The notes: generated from the sequence alone by a model not told the origin. 35,040 nucleotides of DNA from Salinivirgaceae bacterium (GCA_028709085.1 JAQVXQ010000016.1:1-35040); one strand, 5' to 3'; numbered from the stretch's first letter, positions 1-8,773 are shown. Program-made: numbers and translations.

Positions 1-195
1 GTAATTAAAAAGTACGATGTTGAATATTTAGGTCGAAACGTTGAATTGGGTTGGGTTTATGCGAACCCATTAACAGGGTATATCTATGTGCGAAATTTAA
101 AAATCTACGAATCCACTACGCTGCCTTCACTAGCCTCAAGTGACAGCCTGTTTTTCATGGCAAAAGGAGTACGTCTGAATATTGCCATGCACTAA
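1..195 (+). pseudogene. Upstream in-frame fragment of the AsmA/DUF748-like gene, ending in a premature TAA
   Basis: Frame 1 is open from base 1 to a TAA at 193-195 and continues directly into the long downstream reading frame. The translated fragment ends ...KGVRLNIAMH, then stop, then LLTKTIEISSLQIDQPKV. This is the continuous pattern of an AsmA/DUF748 N-terminal region (a strand, a 'Ll..tieI..l.id.P.v.L' motif, then the next strand). The stop therefore sits inside a domain, not at a natural gene end. The most economical reading is a nonsense mutation (for example AAA to TAA, since Lys fits at that site) or a base-calling error. The true start lies before the window. Confidence 0.75.
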
Positions 196-2229
196 TTGCT
201 TACAAAAACGATCGAGATTTCATCGTTGCAAATCGATCAGCCAAAAGTGCAACTGATTCAAAATAAGAGTGCGTTTAATTTCACCGATTTAATTCATAAG
301 TTTTCAATAAAACCAACCGACACAATACAGTCGAAAGTAAAGTTTAACCTATTGAATTTTAAAATTGCAGATGGTAATCTGCAATACTGCGAAACAATAA
401 TCCCAATAAATTATATCATTAAAGATATAAATATCAACAGCTTAGGGATGCGTTGGAATGTTGATTCAATACCAATGAACTTCGCATTCAAATCCCAAAC
501 AGGCAAAGGAAGCATAGTAGGTAACATTACAATAAATACCAAAAGTAACGATTACAATCTTGCATTTCAAGCAAGCAAATTCGATTTGAATATTTTAGAT
601 CAATACCTTGCTGAATTAACCAACTACAGTACACTTAGCGCAACGCTAGATGCTGATTTCAGTTCCAAGGGAAACTTTAAACATCCCGAAAAGGTTACTA
701 ACAAAGGAGTAATAATTATTAATGATTGTAATCTAGGAAAAAATCACATCGACAGCTACCTTAAATTCTCAACGTTAGTTCTGGCAATGAAAGAGGTTAG
801 TCCACACGATAGCATCTATTGGTACGATTCTATTATTTTGACAAAACCATACATTAAGTTCGAACAATTTGACAATTCAGACAATTTCCAACAAATGTTT
901 GGAGCCAATTGGTCAAATATTTCCAAAATCCAAACTGACTCCACTCGATTTAACCTCATTCTTAAAATTGTTGACTATTTGGAGATTCTTCGAAAGAATT
1001 TTCTCATTAGCGATTTTAAAATTGGCAAGGTGGTCATTAGAGAGGGAGTTGTTAAATATGATGATTACACATTGAGCGAGAAGTTTTCCTTGGAGGCAAA
1101 TCCATTCTACTTGGCTGTGGATTCTATTTATAAAGATCGGAACCGAGTTCAATTTTACGTAAAAACAGGCATTCATCCCTTCGGTAATCTTTCGGCTCAG
1201 ATTGATCTAAACCCTGAGAATAGGAACAATTTTGAACTGAAATATCATTTAAAGGGATTGCCGGTTTCGGTTTTCAATCCGTATCTTATAACCTATACCT
1301 CTTTTCCGCTCAATAAAGGAACGCTCGAACTTGAGGGAAACTGGAATGTGAAAAATGGAGATATAAACAGTATTAATCACCTGATAATTATCGACCCACA
1401 GATTGGAAATCGACTAAAAAACAAGAATAACAATCGGATTCCACTACCCCTAATAACCCACTTAATTTCGAATAATGGTAATGTTATTGATTATGAAATC
1501 CCCATTACAGGTAGTTTTAAAAATCCAAAATTTCGATGGAACGATCTTGTAACCAATGTGTTTCAAAATATTCTCATGGAAACACCAACAATGCACTATC
1601 GAGAACAAATAAAAACCATTGAGATTGAAATAGAGAATTCGCACACACTGAAATGGGAAATGTTACAAACCGCGCTGTCTAAAAAGCAAGAGCATTTCGT
1701 AAAGGATATAGCAACACATTTATTGAAAAACCCGAACACCTCAATCGAAATATTTCCGACTCTTTATACCGAAAAAGAAAAAGAGTACATGGGTGTTTTT
1801 GAAGCAAAAAAGAAGTTTTTTCTCCATTCGAAGAGTAAAGACCTTCAGCTCTTTAGTTTCAACGATTCGATAAACGTAGCCCAGATGTCAATGAGAGATT
1901 CCATGTTTCTTGAATATTTAAACGAACAGATGAAAGACGTTTCGATGGTTACCATTCAAGAAAAATGCAACAGCCTTGTTGGTCAAATCAATATCGATTT
2001 AAAACTTCAGCAACTTTGCGAAAAAAGAGAAAATGATGTTCTCTTGCATTTTAAGAAAAAAGGAGTGGCCAATCGGGTACAGATTCATCCTGTTAAAAAC
2101 ACCATACCGTTTAATGGTTTTTCGTTCTACGAAATAAGGTATAATGGAAAAATGCCCAAATCTCTAGTGGATGCAACTCGAAAGTTGGATAAGCTTAAAT
2201 CCCAGCCGCTTAGCAAAAAAACTCCATAA
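196..2229 (+). CDS. AsmA/DUF748-like envelope protein (main part, broken by upstream stop)
   Basis: This 677-codon frame is the body of a large AsmA-like/DUF748 protein. Such proteins are long beta-rich envelope proteins of the AsmA/TamB type, implicated in outer-membrane biogenesis or lipid transport. It contains repeated amphipathic beta-strand pairs over roughly residues 1-450 (for example LKIVDYLEILRKNFLISDFK and VVIREGVVKYDDY). The C-terminal region of about 470-640 is more helical and charged, as in DUF748 proteins. The only upstream initiator in the frame is a TTG at 196, right behind an in-frame TAA at 193-195, with no ribosome-binding signal. I therefore read it as the 3' part of an interrupted gene rather than an intact gene. 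A hairpin at 2286-2315 follows it. The assignment is to family level only; no substrate can be deduced. Confidence 0.7.
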   Translation: MLTKTIEISSLQIDQPKVQLIQNKSAFNFTDLIHKFSIKPTDTIQSKVKFNLLNFKIADGNLQYCETIIPINYIIKDININSLGMRWNVDSIPMNFAFKSQTGKGSIVGNITINTKSNDYNLAFQASKFDLNILDQYLAELTNYSTLSATLDADFSSKGNFKHPEKVTNKGVIIINDCNLGKNHIDSYLKFSTLVLAMKEVSPHDSIYWYDSIILTKPYIKFEQFDNSDNFQQMFGANWSNISKIQTDSTRFNLILKIVDYLEILRKNFLISDFKIGKVVIREGVVKYDDYTLSEKFSLEANPFYLAVDSIYKDRNRVQFYVKTGIHPFGNLSAQIDLNPENRNNFELKYHLKGLPVSVFNPYLITYTSFPLNKGTLELEGNWNVKNGDINSINHLIIIDPQIGNRLKNKNNNRIPLPLITHLISNNGNVIDYEIPITGSFKNPKFRWNDLVTNVFQNILMETPTMHYREQIKTIEIEIENSHTLKWEMLQTALSKKQEHFVKDIATHLLKNPNTSIEIFPTLYTEKEKEYMGVFEAKKKFFLHSKSKDLQLFSFNDSINVAQMSMRDSMFLEYLNEQMKDVSMVTIQEKCNSLVGQINIDLKLQQLCEKRENDVLLHFKKKGVANRVQIHPVKNTIPFNGFSFYEIRYNGKMPKSLVDATRKLDKLKSQPLSKKTP

Positions 2230-2285
2230 AATGCTCTGCAATGAAAACAAATTCCTTTTGGTAGGGACAGATCGACCTGCAAAGC

Positions 2286-2315
2286 AAAAGCCACCCTTAA
2301 ATCAGGATGGCTTTT
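2286..2315. terminator. Bidirectional terminator between the AsmA-like gene and aspC
   Basis: The arms AAAAGCCA (2286-2293) and TGGCTTTT (2308-2315) pair. They extend inward by CCT/AGG after one mismatch, leaving a 6-nt loop. A/T runs lie on both outer sides, and the hairpin sits between two convergent genes, so it can serve both strands. Confidence 0.65.
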
Positions 2316-2361
2316 GAAATTATATCTAAGCCCTAGTTAAGATAGGTTTGAAATTCTGCTT

Positions 2362-3555
2362 TTATTTCAGCACTGCAACCGCTTTTTCAATTCTGTTTAG
2401 GGCATCCAACAACTCCTCTTCCGAAGCGGCGTAGGAGAATCGGATATAATTATCCGCTCCAAATGCGCTGCCCGGAACAATGGCAACAAAGGCTTTATTA
2501 AGCAAATACATACATAAATCGGCCGATGTTTCAATAACCGTTTCGCCATGTTTTTTTCCTAAAAAGTGGGACACCTCGGCAAAAATATAGAACGCTCCTT
2601 GGGGTACATTTGCTTTAAAACCGGGGATTTTTCTCAATCGTTCAATCACCACATCGCGTCGATGTTTAAAGGCTTCGCACATCATTTTTGGGTACGCACC
2701 ATCGGAGTTAATGGCCGCAGTGGCCGCTTTTTGGGCTATTGAACAAGTTCCCGATGTCATTTGTCCTTGAAGTTTTTGACACGCTTTTGCAATCCATTTA
2801 GGAGCCGCACAATAACCAATGCGCCATCCGGTCATTGCATACCCTTTCGATACACCATTCACCACAATCACCCGATCAACAATACTTTCAAATTGTGCAA
2901 TGCTCTCATGTTTTCCCATATAATTTATGTGCTCGTAGATCTCATCGGATATAACATACACATTTGGATGTTTTTCGAGCACCTGAGTTAATGCTTTCAA
3001 CTCCTCTTTTGTGTAAATGCTGCCCGTTGGATTTGATGGTGAACAAAGCATCAACACCTTAGTTTTTGGAGTAATGGCATCTTCCAGCTGTTTTGGCGAA
3101 ATTTTGAAATCGCTCTCAAGGGTTGTGGATATTACCACACTCTTTCCCTCAACAAGTTTTACCAATTCAACATAACTAACCCAATATGGAGCAGGAACAA
3201 TCACTTCGTCGCCTGGATTTACCAATGTCATTAATACATTGGTTAGCGAGTGTTTAGCACCGCCCGAAACCACAATTTGATCCGTAGAATAGGTGAGATT
3301 ATTCTCTCGCTTTAATTTTTTCGAAATTGCCTCCAACAGGTCTGGGAATCCAGGGACTGGCGAATAAAAGGTAATATTATCATCAATCGCTTTTTGGGCA
3401 GCCTCTTTCACAAAATCTGGAGTGTGAAAATCGGGCTCACCAACACTCAGATTAATTACATTATGCCCCTGCGCTTTTAGTTCACGACTTTTTTGTGACA
3501 TGGCCAGCGTTTCTGAAGCTGCCAACTGATTTACTCTGTTCGATACGTTTTCCAT
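2362..3555 (-). CDS. aspC: Aspartate aminotransferase (class I/II PLP aminotransferase)
   Basis: This 397-aa fold-type I aminotransferase moves an amino group between aspartate and 2-oxoglutarate in the cytoplasm, linking amino-acid synthesis to the TCA intermediates. Visible motifs are the N-terminal NLSVGEPDFHTP, SPSNPTGSIY (about 172-181), VISDEIYEHINY with the PLP-ring Asp (about 204), the Schiff-base lysine in VNGVSKGYAMTGWRIGY (about K237), and the carboxylate-binding Arg in NYIRFSYA near residue 370. The length is normal for the aspartate aminotransferase Ib group (about 390-400). It is a single-gene unit with its own promoter at 3617-3646 and shares a terminator with the convergent gene. 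Substrate choice within class I/II (aspartate, aromatic, prephenate) cannot be fully fixed from sequence. AspC/AspAT is the best call. Confidence 0.9.
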   Translation of the reverse strand: MENVSNRVNQLAASETLAMSQKSRELKAQGHNVINLSVGEPDFHTPDFVKEAAQKAIDDNITFYSPVPGFPDLLEAISKKLKRENNLTYSTDQIVVSGGAKHSLTNVLMTLVNPGDEVIVPAPYWVSYVELVKLVEGKSVVISTTLESDFKISPKQLEDAITPKTKVLMLCSPSNPTGSIYTKEELKALTQVLEKHPNVYVISDEIYEHINYMGKHESIAQFESIVDRVIVVNGVSKGYAMTGWRIGYCAAPKWIAKACQKLQGQMTSGTCSIAQKAATAAINSDGAYPKMMCEAFKHRRDVVIERLRKIPGFKANVPQGAFYIFAEVSHFLGKKHGETVIETSADLCMYLLNKAFVAIVPGSAFGADNYIRFSYAASEEELLDALNRIEKAVAVLK

Positions 3556-3616
3556 AGTTGATTGATATAGTTAGGTATAAGCTAGATTTATTATAACGGC
3601 TTTTTAATTTTAACGC

Positions 3617-3646
3617 CAAAGTTAAATACATTTACACTTAATTCAA
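3617..3646 (-). promoter_or_regulatory. Bacteroidota-type promoter of aspC
   Basis: On the minus strand a TTG (3646-3644) is followed after 19 nt by TAACTTTG (3624-3617), matching the Bacteroidota -33 TTG / -7 TAnnTTTG promoter. Transcription would begin near 3610, giving a leader of about 55 nt before the ATG at 3555. Confidence 0.6.
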
Positions 3647-3670
3647 TATCCTAACTAATATAGTGCGATT

Positions 3671-3874
3671 ATGTTCACAAAAACATTCCATATTTCACAT
3701 TTTATGCAGAAAAAATATTTTGCTTTGTATTTAGAACTCATCCTTTTTGTTTTTTCAATCATCCAATTTATCAAAATTGGGATTATAAGAATGATTGAAA
3801 AAGAGTTGATTTTCAATTACGTTACAAGCGTAATTAACAACGATAAAGAATCAAAGAGAAAAACAAAACAATAA
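3671..3874 (+). CDS. Doubtful small membrane protein
   Basis: This 67-codon frame encodes one plausible transmembrane helix (about residues 15-40, LYLELILFVFSIIQFIKIGI) flanked by basic residues. I do not recognise a family. It lies in very AT-rich DNA next to the divergent aspC promoter, has no ribosome-binding site, and I see no -7 box at a sensible distance. AT-rich DNA readily produces frames of this kind, so it may be non-coding. No other gene is visible between aspC and the tRNA. Confidence 0.2.
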   Translation: MFTKTFHISHFMQKKYFALYLELILFVFSIIQFIKIGIIRMIEKELIFNYVTSVINNDKESKRKTKQ

Positions 3875-4133
3875 ACAAACTGTACAGCGGAACAACATCA
3901 AGAGAGAGTTGACGTAACTAAATAGGATTAAAATTACCAAAATGGAGGTACACAACAAAAATTAGAATATGACTCCATAGTCAAACATTCACCATACATC
4001 TTAGTTGGCTTTGCTAGTTGTGAATAGTAAAAAACTATAAATAATGTCTTTTAGACTTTGGAGAAATGAGAGACTTTTTTTATACCAATAGATCGGCTAA
4101 AAATTTGTGTTTGTTTTAATAATTAAAAACAAA

Positions 4134-4161
4134 AAAAGCCTCACGTTTCCGTAAAGCTTTT
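4134..4161 (-). terminator. Intrinsic terminator of the tRNA-Arg gene
   Basis: Read on the minus strand, AAAAGCTTTACG, a GAAA loop and CGTGAGGCTTTT form a 12-bp stem (two G-U pairs) followed by more T residues. It begins 9 nt after the tRNA 3' end. Confidence 0.8.
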
Positions 4162-4170
4162 AAATTCAAG

Positions 4171-4244
4171 TGATCCCGACAGGATTCGAACCTGTGGCCC
4201 ACAGCTTAGAAGGCTGTTGCTCTATCCAGCTGAGCTACGGGACC
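4171..4244 (-). tRNA. tRNA-Arg (anticodon TCT)
   Basis: A 74-nt cloverleaf is visible on the minus strand. The acceptor stem GGTCCCG pairs with CGGGATC (one G-U). The D-arm starts TAGCTCAGCTGG. The anticodon stem ACAGC/GCTGT encloses the loop CTTCTAA, with anticodon TCT reading AGA/AGG. The T-arm is ACAGG-TTCGAAT-CCTGT, followed by discriminator A. The 3' CCA is not encoded. A -7 box (TATATTTG, 4265-4258) lies just upstream and a terminator just downstream, so the gene is transcribed alone. Confidence 0.95.
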
Positions 4245-4257
4245 CTTTTTGAGGGTG

Positions 4258-4265
4258 CAAATATA
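4258..4265 (-). promoter_or_regulatory. -7 box of the tRNA-Arg promoter
   Basis: TATATTTG on the minus strand matches TAnnTTTG and ends 13 nt before the tRNA 5' end. No clear -33 TTG is seen at the expected distance. Confidence 0.5.
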
Positions 4266-4328
4266 CGAAAAAAGTTAGCCCCTAAAAGCGAAATCTCGTT
4301 TATTTTCGCAAAAAAAGTAATTTTTAAC

Positions 4329-4336
4329 TACTTTTG
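4329..4336 (+). promoter_or_regulatory. -7 box upstream of the DHH phosphoesterase gene
   Basis: TACTTTTG matches TAnnTTTG and lies 29 nt before the GTG start at 4366, which supports that start. No clear -33 TTG was found. Confidence 0.45.
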
Positions 4337-4365
4337 AGCATTGGAAATTAATATTTAAAACAAAC

Positions 4366-5376
4366 GTGATCAAATTAAATAGAACAAATACCCTGCAGTT
4401 CTTCAATCTTCTGAAAGAAACAGAGAACGTGCTTATTTTCTCACATGTCAATCCCGATGGTGACGCCGTGGGCAGTTCGTTGGCATTGGTAGCAGCATTC
4501 AAATCAATAAACATAAACACAAAGGTAGTTTTGCCAAATCGAGCACCCGAGAACCTGCGGTGGCTTCCCAATTTCGAGTGCATAGTCGAGGGATTGTCAA
4601 AATCGAACGTAAAGGCGTTAATCGAAACATCGGATCTTGTAATTTGTGTCGATTTCAATCAATCGAGCAGAGTGGAAAAATATGCAGCATTACTTGACGA
4701 ATGCACAAAACCCATTGTGTTGATCGACCATCACCAGAATCCGAAATTAAATGCAACTATTTCTTTTACAGACACCTCGGTTAGTAGCACGTGTGAATTG
4801 GTGCACTTGATTTTAAAACAAAATCCAGATATTATATTCAATGAGAACTACGCGACCTGCATTTATGTTGGCATTATTACTGACACGGGTGTATTTAGTT
4901 ACAGTTCGAGCCATGCTGAACTTTTCCAAACCGTAATTGAATTAATCAACCTTGGAATAAAAAAGGATTACATTACACAACAAATATATAACACCCAGTC
5001 AGAAAATCGATTGCGATTTCTTGGTTATACCTTAAACGAGCGAATGATAGTGATGCCCGAGCTGAATACTGCTTATATTTTTCTTACGCTCGAAGATCAA
5101 AAGAAATTTAACTATCAACCTGGTGATGCCGAGAATTTTGTAAACTATCCACTTACAATCAAAGATATTCGATTCACAGCCCTTTTTCAAGAACGCGAGA
5201 ATGATGTAAAAATATCGTTTCGATCCGAAGGGCAGTTTAAAGTGAACCAATTTGCAGAAAAATATTTCAACGGCGGAGGACACGTGAATGCAGCAGGTGG
5301 AAAAAGCCACATATCAATAACTGAAACGCTCGAAAATTTTATAAAGCACACTAAAGAACACGCTCATGAGATCTAA
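4366..5376 (+). CDS. nrnA: DHH/DHHA1 phosphoesterase, NrnA-like (oligoribonuclease / pAp phosphatase)
   Basis: This 336-aa cytoplasmic Mn2+-dependent phosphoesterase of the DHH superfamily probably degrades nano-RNA and/or dephosphorylates 3'-phosphoadenosine 5'-phosphate. Motif I is SHVNPDGDAVGSS (His27, Asp31, Asp33). Motif II is the Asp in VCVDFNQSS (about 97). The DHH signature is LIDHHQNP (D122-H123-H124). The C-terminal DHHA1 substrate-binding motif GGGHVNAAGG lies near residue 305. The length matches NrnA (about 310-340). I kept the GTG start at 4366: it gives the expected N-terminus and follows a -7 box. The 3' end overlaps the next gene by 11 nt, so the two are translationally coupled. 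The exact substrate is inferred from family. Confidence 0.88.
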   Translation: MIKLNRTNTLQFFNLLKETENVLIFSHVNPDGDAVGSSLALVAAFKSININTKVVLPNRAPENLRWLPNFECIVEGLSKSNVKALIETSDLVICVDFNQSSRVEKYAALLDECTKPIVLIDHHQNPKLNATISFTDTSVSSTCELVHLILKQNPDIIFNENYATCIYVGIITDTGVFSYSSSHAELFQTVIELINLGIKKDYITQQIYNTQSENRLRFLGYTLNERMIVMPELNTAYIFLTLEDQKKFNYQPGDAENFVNYPLTIKDIRFTALFQERENDVKISFRSEGQFKVNQFAEKYFNGGGHVNAAGGKSHISITETLENFIKHTKEHAHEI

Positions 5377-5926
5377 ACACATTTTTTTGATCATCGCAGT
5401 TGTTTCAATAATCTCAATAATATTGAGTTGTAATAATCAACGTAACAATAACAAAAACAGTCTGACAAAAAAGGAGGTTGGAGAAATTTTAATCGATGCC
5501 AATAAACTTCAGATTGCAGACGATACTCAACGTGTGGTAAGTTATATACGGCTCAACGATTGGAAAATGCAAAGAACCAAAACAGGCATTTGGTACGAAA
5601 TAATAGAAAGTAACAATGGTCCGAAAATCAAAAATGGCGATGTTGTGGCACTTTCGTACCGCATCCATTTACTGAATGGGAAAGAGTGCTACAGTAGCGA
5701 CAAGACAGGTCCCAAGGTTTTTAAAGTAAGCAAAGGCGGTGTTGAATCGGGACTAGAAGAAGGAATTTTGCTATTAAAAGGAGGCGATAGCGCTCGATTT
5801 ATTATACCACAATTTCAAGCACACCATTTACTAGGCGATGGTGACGAAATCCCTCCCTTATCGACCATTATATATACCCTGCGAGTGATTGAAGTTGCAT
5901 CAAAAAATGAATCTACAAAGCAATAA
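5366..5926 (+). CDS. FKBP-type peptidyl-prolyl isomerase lipoprotein (GldI-like)
   Basis: This 186-aa protein has a lipoprotein signal peptide (hydrophobic residues 5-20, lipobox ILSC with Cys22). A low-complexity Asn-rich linker follows, then an FKBP domain (about 75-178: IKNGDVVALSYRIHLLNGKE, SGLEEGILLLKGGDSARFII, IPPLSTIIYTLRVI). FKBP lipoproteins assist folding of exported proteins. Homologues in gliding Bacteroidota are called GldI, but nothing here shows motility. The start ATG lies inside the end of the DHH gene (11-nt overlap). The domain departs from catalytic FKBPs at several aromatic pocket positions, so isomerase activity is not certain. Confidence 0.8.
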   Translation: MRSKHIFLIIAVVSIISIILSCNNQRNNNKNSLTKKEVGEILIDANKLQIADDTQRVVSYIRLNDWKMQRTKTGIWYEIIESNNGPKIKNGDVVALSYRIHLLNGKECYSSDKTGPKVFKVSKGGVESGLEEGILLLKGGDSARFIIPQFQAHHLLGDGDEIPPLSTIIYTLRVIEVASKNESTKQ

Positions 5927-6029
5927 ACTACAGAAATCAGCAAACTTTTAAAACGCAGTTAATGAATATTTTGAAGTGTTGCGATAGTGAACAGTGATCA
6001 ATTAAGAGTGCTCGGGATGGGTTTCGATC

Positions 6030-6125
6030 AACATCTCAACAACCCAACAACCCAACAACTCAACAATAGTTTTTTCAAGAATTCTCCCCTTTTATAGATT
6101 TTCTCATAGCACTTCGAAAAAAAAG
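6030..6125 (+). repeat. Dispersed intergenic repeat, copy A (8-bp units plus shared tail)
   Basis: Five tandem 8-bp units starting AAC run from 6030 to 6069 (AACATCTC, AACAACCC twice, AACAACTC, AACAATAG). They are followed by a tail containing TTCTCC, TTATAGATTTT and an A-run with GAA. The same order recurs at 10899-10985. The remainder of the 332-bp gap (5927-6258) shows only AT-rich DNA and a -7-like box near 6173. Confidence 0.55.
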
Positions 6126-6172
6126 AATGAACCAAAATCGTAAAAAATCATTTAGTTTAAAATAAAAATTAC

Positions 6173-6180
6173 TATTTTCG
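6173..6180 (+). promoter_or_regulatory. Possible -7 box of the second FKBP lipoprotein gene
   Basis: TATTTTCG differs from TAnnTTTG at one position and lies 78 nt before the start at 6259. No convincing -33 TTG is visible. Confidence 0.3.
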
Positions 6181-6258
6181 TAGAATCGAAAGAATGCCAC
6201 ATTTATTAGGGACATTAGGAAATAATAAAAAAAATCATAATTCGAGAATCAAAAAAAA

Positions 6259-7167
6259 ATGCAACGACTATATATATTCAAACTGTTACCCATTTGGGCT
6301 CTATTATTAACAATAGCTCAAATACTAAACAGTTGCTCAACAAAAAGCTCATATCCACATTACACTTTAATTGAAGGGGATGTATATTACAAACTAATTA
6401 TGTTTGGCGATAGCAGAGAAACTCCAAAACCCAGCGACTTTGTAACGGTTGACATTGCTTACCGCACCATGAACGACAGTCTGTTTTTCAAAGGAAAACG
6501 AACCATGCAACTCACTGAACCTGAGTTTGAAGGATCCATCGATCACTGTTTCCTAGCCCTAGCTGAAAACGACAGTGCATCGTTTATTATTGATGCTCAA
6601 GGGCTGTTCGAGAAAACGCTCAACGGCGAACTTCCCTCCTTTCTTAATCCCAAAGAAACCATTAAAGTAGATATTAAGATGTCTATCATTCGCACAGCGG
6701 AACAATATCGTCGCGAAAAAGAGGAGTTTATGGCATGGATAAAAGACTTTGGAGAGTACGAACGAACCGTTCTCGAAAACTATATTGAACAACGCAATAT
6801 TAATATAAAACCCACAAAATCAGGGCTATATTTCATTCCCATTAAAAGTGGAAACGGGAAAAAAGTTGAAATTGGCGATATTGTCACCGTCAACTACGAA
6901 GGACGTTTTTTAAATGGTAAATTCTTCGATTCAACGATCAAACGTCAACAACCCTTCGAATTTGTGTATGGAACCGAATGGCAAGTAATAAAAGGACTCG
7001 AAGAGGCCATCGGATTGATGAAAGAGGGCGACCGATCGGTTATTATTCTACCGTCCGGTTTAGCATGGGGAACAAAAGGATCTATGACTGGAATCATTCC
7101 CCCATTTACTTCTGTTATGTACGAAATTGAACTTGTCTCGGTGCAACAAAGATCCAGCAGGCTTTAA
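6259..7167 (+). CDS. Two-part FKBP-type peptidyl-prolyl isomerase lipoprotein
   Basis: This 302-aa lipoprotein has a signal peptide with lipobox LNSC (Cys26). The first region (about 35-150) has FKBP-like strands (DFVTVDIAYRTMNDSLFFKG) but lacks a clear active-site pattern. A charged helical linker follows (about 150-185), then a canonical FKBP domain (about 190-295: IGDIVTVNYEGRFLNGKFFD, WQVIKGLEEAIGLMKEGDRS, IPPFTSVMYEIELV). It probably acts in the periplasm as a folding factor. It follows the first FKBP lipoprotein after a repeat-containing gap and is likely a separate transcription unit. A degenerate N-terminal domain plus an intact C-terminal one suggests an internal duplication with divergence (inference). 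Confidence 0.85.
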   Translation: MQRLYIFKLLPIWALLLTIAQILNSCSTKSSYPHYTLIEGDVYYKLIMFGDSRETPKPSDFVTVDIAYRTMNDSLFFKGKRTMQLTEPEFEGSIDHCFLALAENDSASFIIDAQGLFEKTLNGELPSFLNPKETIKVDIKMSIIRTAEQYRREKEEFMAWIKDFGEYERTVLENYIEQRNINIKPTKSGLYFIPIKSGNGKKVEIGDIVTVNYEGRFLNGKFFDSTIKRQQPFEFVYGTEWQVIKGLEEAIGLMKEGDRSVIILPSGLAWGTKGSMTGIIPPFTSVMYEIELVSVQQRSSRL

Positions 7168-7252
7168 TAATAATCGAATTTTACATCTCATAATAATTCT
7201 ATTTGGAATTCGTATTTCTATATAAATCGAGAAACTAAAACGTAAATTTTAC

Positions 7253-7260
7253 TATTTTTG
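7253..7260 (+). promoter_or_regulatory. -7 box of pepD
   Basis: TATTTTTG matches TAnnTTTG exactly and is followed by CAG, as at 13117. It lies 41 nt before the pepD ATG. Confidence 0.5.
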
Positions 7261-7301
7261 CAGATGTACAATCAATAATAATGAATTAAAAAACTATTAT
7301 C

Positions 7302-8762
7302 ATGGGAGTTTTATCAGGATTAAAACCAGCAGAGGTTTGGAAATACTTTGAAGAGATTTGTCAAATCCCTCGACCTTCAAAAAAAGAGGAGAAAATCATC
7401 GAATTTCTAAAACAATTTGGGATTAAACATAAACTAAATACCAAAGTTGACGATGTCGGAAACATCCTAATCTGTAAACCTGCCACAAAAGGCTATGAAG
7501 ATCGAGCAACAATCGTTCTACAAAGCCATATGGACATGGTTTGTGAAAAAAACTCCGATGTTGATTTCAACTTTGAAACCGATGCCATCCAACCCTATGT
7601 TGACGGCAACTGGGTAAAAGCAAAAGGGACAACTCTGGGTGCCGACGACGGTATTGGAGTTGCTGCACAACTTGCAATTCTTGCTTCCGACACCATTGAA
7701 CATGGACACATTGAATGCCTGTTCACCGTTGACGAAGAGACCGGGCTATCAGGAGCCTTTGCTCTGCAACCCGGATTTATAACCGGTAAGATATTGCTAA
7801 ATCTTGATTCAGAAGATGAAGGCGAAGTATTTATTGGCTGTGCCGGAGGCATTGACACGGTGGCAACATTTGAATATAAATCCAAAAGTGTTCCAAGCAA
7901 AAACGACACTTTCCAACTAAAAATTTCTGGTTTAAAAGGAGGACACTCTGGCGACGAAATCAATAAAGGTCTTGGCAATTCAAACAAAATTGCGACTCGA
8001 TTTATGCTCTATGCTACAAAACATTTCGAAGCCCGAATTGCTACTTTCAATGGAGGAAACTTACGCAACGCTATTCCTCGCGAAGCCGTTGTAATTTTCG
8101 TAGTGCCACAGCAACACAGCGCTCAACTTAAAGAGTATGCACAAATCTTTACCAAAGAAATAAAAAACGAACTTCAAAAAACCGAGTCAAATTTAGAAAT
8201 AGCACTTACTGAAACCGATAAAGTTTCATCCGTTATTAATAGAAAAACGCAACGTGCTCTGCTTCATTCACTTCAAGGAGTATGGCATGGAGTAGTTGAA
8301 ATGAGTCGTGATATTGAAGGATTGGTAGAAACATCAACCAACTTGGCAGCAGTAAAGACATTGGATAACAATAAAATATTAGTTACTACCAGCCAACGAA
8401 GTTCTATTGATTCACAACGAACCAATGTGGCTCAAACGGTAGCCTCGGTTTTCAAACTTGCCGAAGCCGAAGTGGAACACGTGGGAGAATATCCAGGATG
8501 GCAACCAAACACAGAGAGTCCCATATTAGATATTTCAGTTGAAGCCTACAAAAAACTTTTTGGCGTTGAACCCGTCGTTCGTGCCATTCATGCAGGTTTG
8601 GAATGTGGACTTTTCTTGGAGAAATATCCCGATTTGGATATGATCTCTTTTGGACCAACACTAAGAGATGTTCACTCTCCCGATGAAAGAATCGATATTG
8701 AAACCACTCAAAAATTTTGGGATTATTTAATTGAAATCATTCAAAACGCTCCAAAAAAATAG
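7302..8762 (+). CDS. pepD: Aminoacyl-histidine dipeptidase (Xaa-His dipeptidase, M20 family)
   Basis: This 486-aa cytoplasmic zinc dipeptidase of the M20C/PepD family hydrolyses Xaa-His and other dipeptides. The metal and catalytic motifs are all visible: IVLQSHMDMV (His76 and catalytic Asp78), TLGADDGIGVA (bridging Asp115), TVDEETGLSGA (catalytic Glu145, metal ligand Glu146) and LLNLDSEDEGE (Asp169). The C-terminal metal His fits in SFGPTLRDVHSPDERI. The dimerisation domain sits between about 200 and 390. The length matches PepD (about 485). It has its own promoter at 7253 and a long hairpin downstream, so it is probably monocistronic. Confidence 0.93.
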   Translation: MGVLSGLKPAEVWKYFEEICQIPRPSKKEEKIIEFLKQFGIKHKLNTKVDDVGNILICKPATKGYEDRATIVLQSHMDMVCEKNSDVDFNFETDAIQPYVDGNWVKAKGTTLGADDGIGVAAQLAILASDTIEHGHIECLFTVDEETGLSGAFALQPGFITGKILLNLDSEDEGEVFIGCAGGIDTVATFEYKSKSVPSKNDTFQLKISGLKGGHSGDEINKGLGNSNKIATRFMLYATKHFEARIATFNGGNLRNAIPREAVVIFVVPQQHSAQLKEYAQIFTKEIKNELQKTESNLEIALTETDKVSSVINRKTQRALLHSLQGVWHGVVEMSRDIEGLVETSTNLAAVKTLDNNKILVTTSQRSSIDSQRTNVAQTVASVFKLAEAEVEHVGEYPGWQPNTESPILDISVEAYKKLFGVEPVVRAIHAGLECGLFLEKYPDLDMISFGPTLRDVHSPDERIDIETTQKFWDYLIEIIQNAPKK

Positions 8763-8773
8763 AGTTTTATCAT

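Noticed and set aside
4275-4658. 127-codon minus-strand frame upstream of and inside the DHH gene
   Set aside because: Overlaps the DHH catalytic motif region in antisense and the tRNA promoter side; composition is that of a shadow frame.
6030-6069. Tandem repeats that could suggest a CRISPR array
   Set aside because: Units are only 8 bp, contiguous and without spacers, and no cas gene is present.
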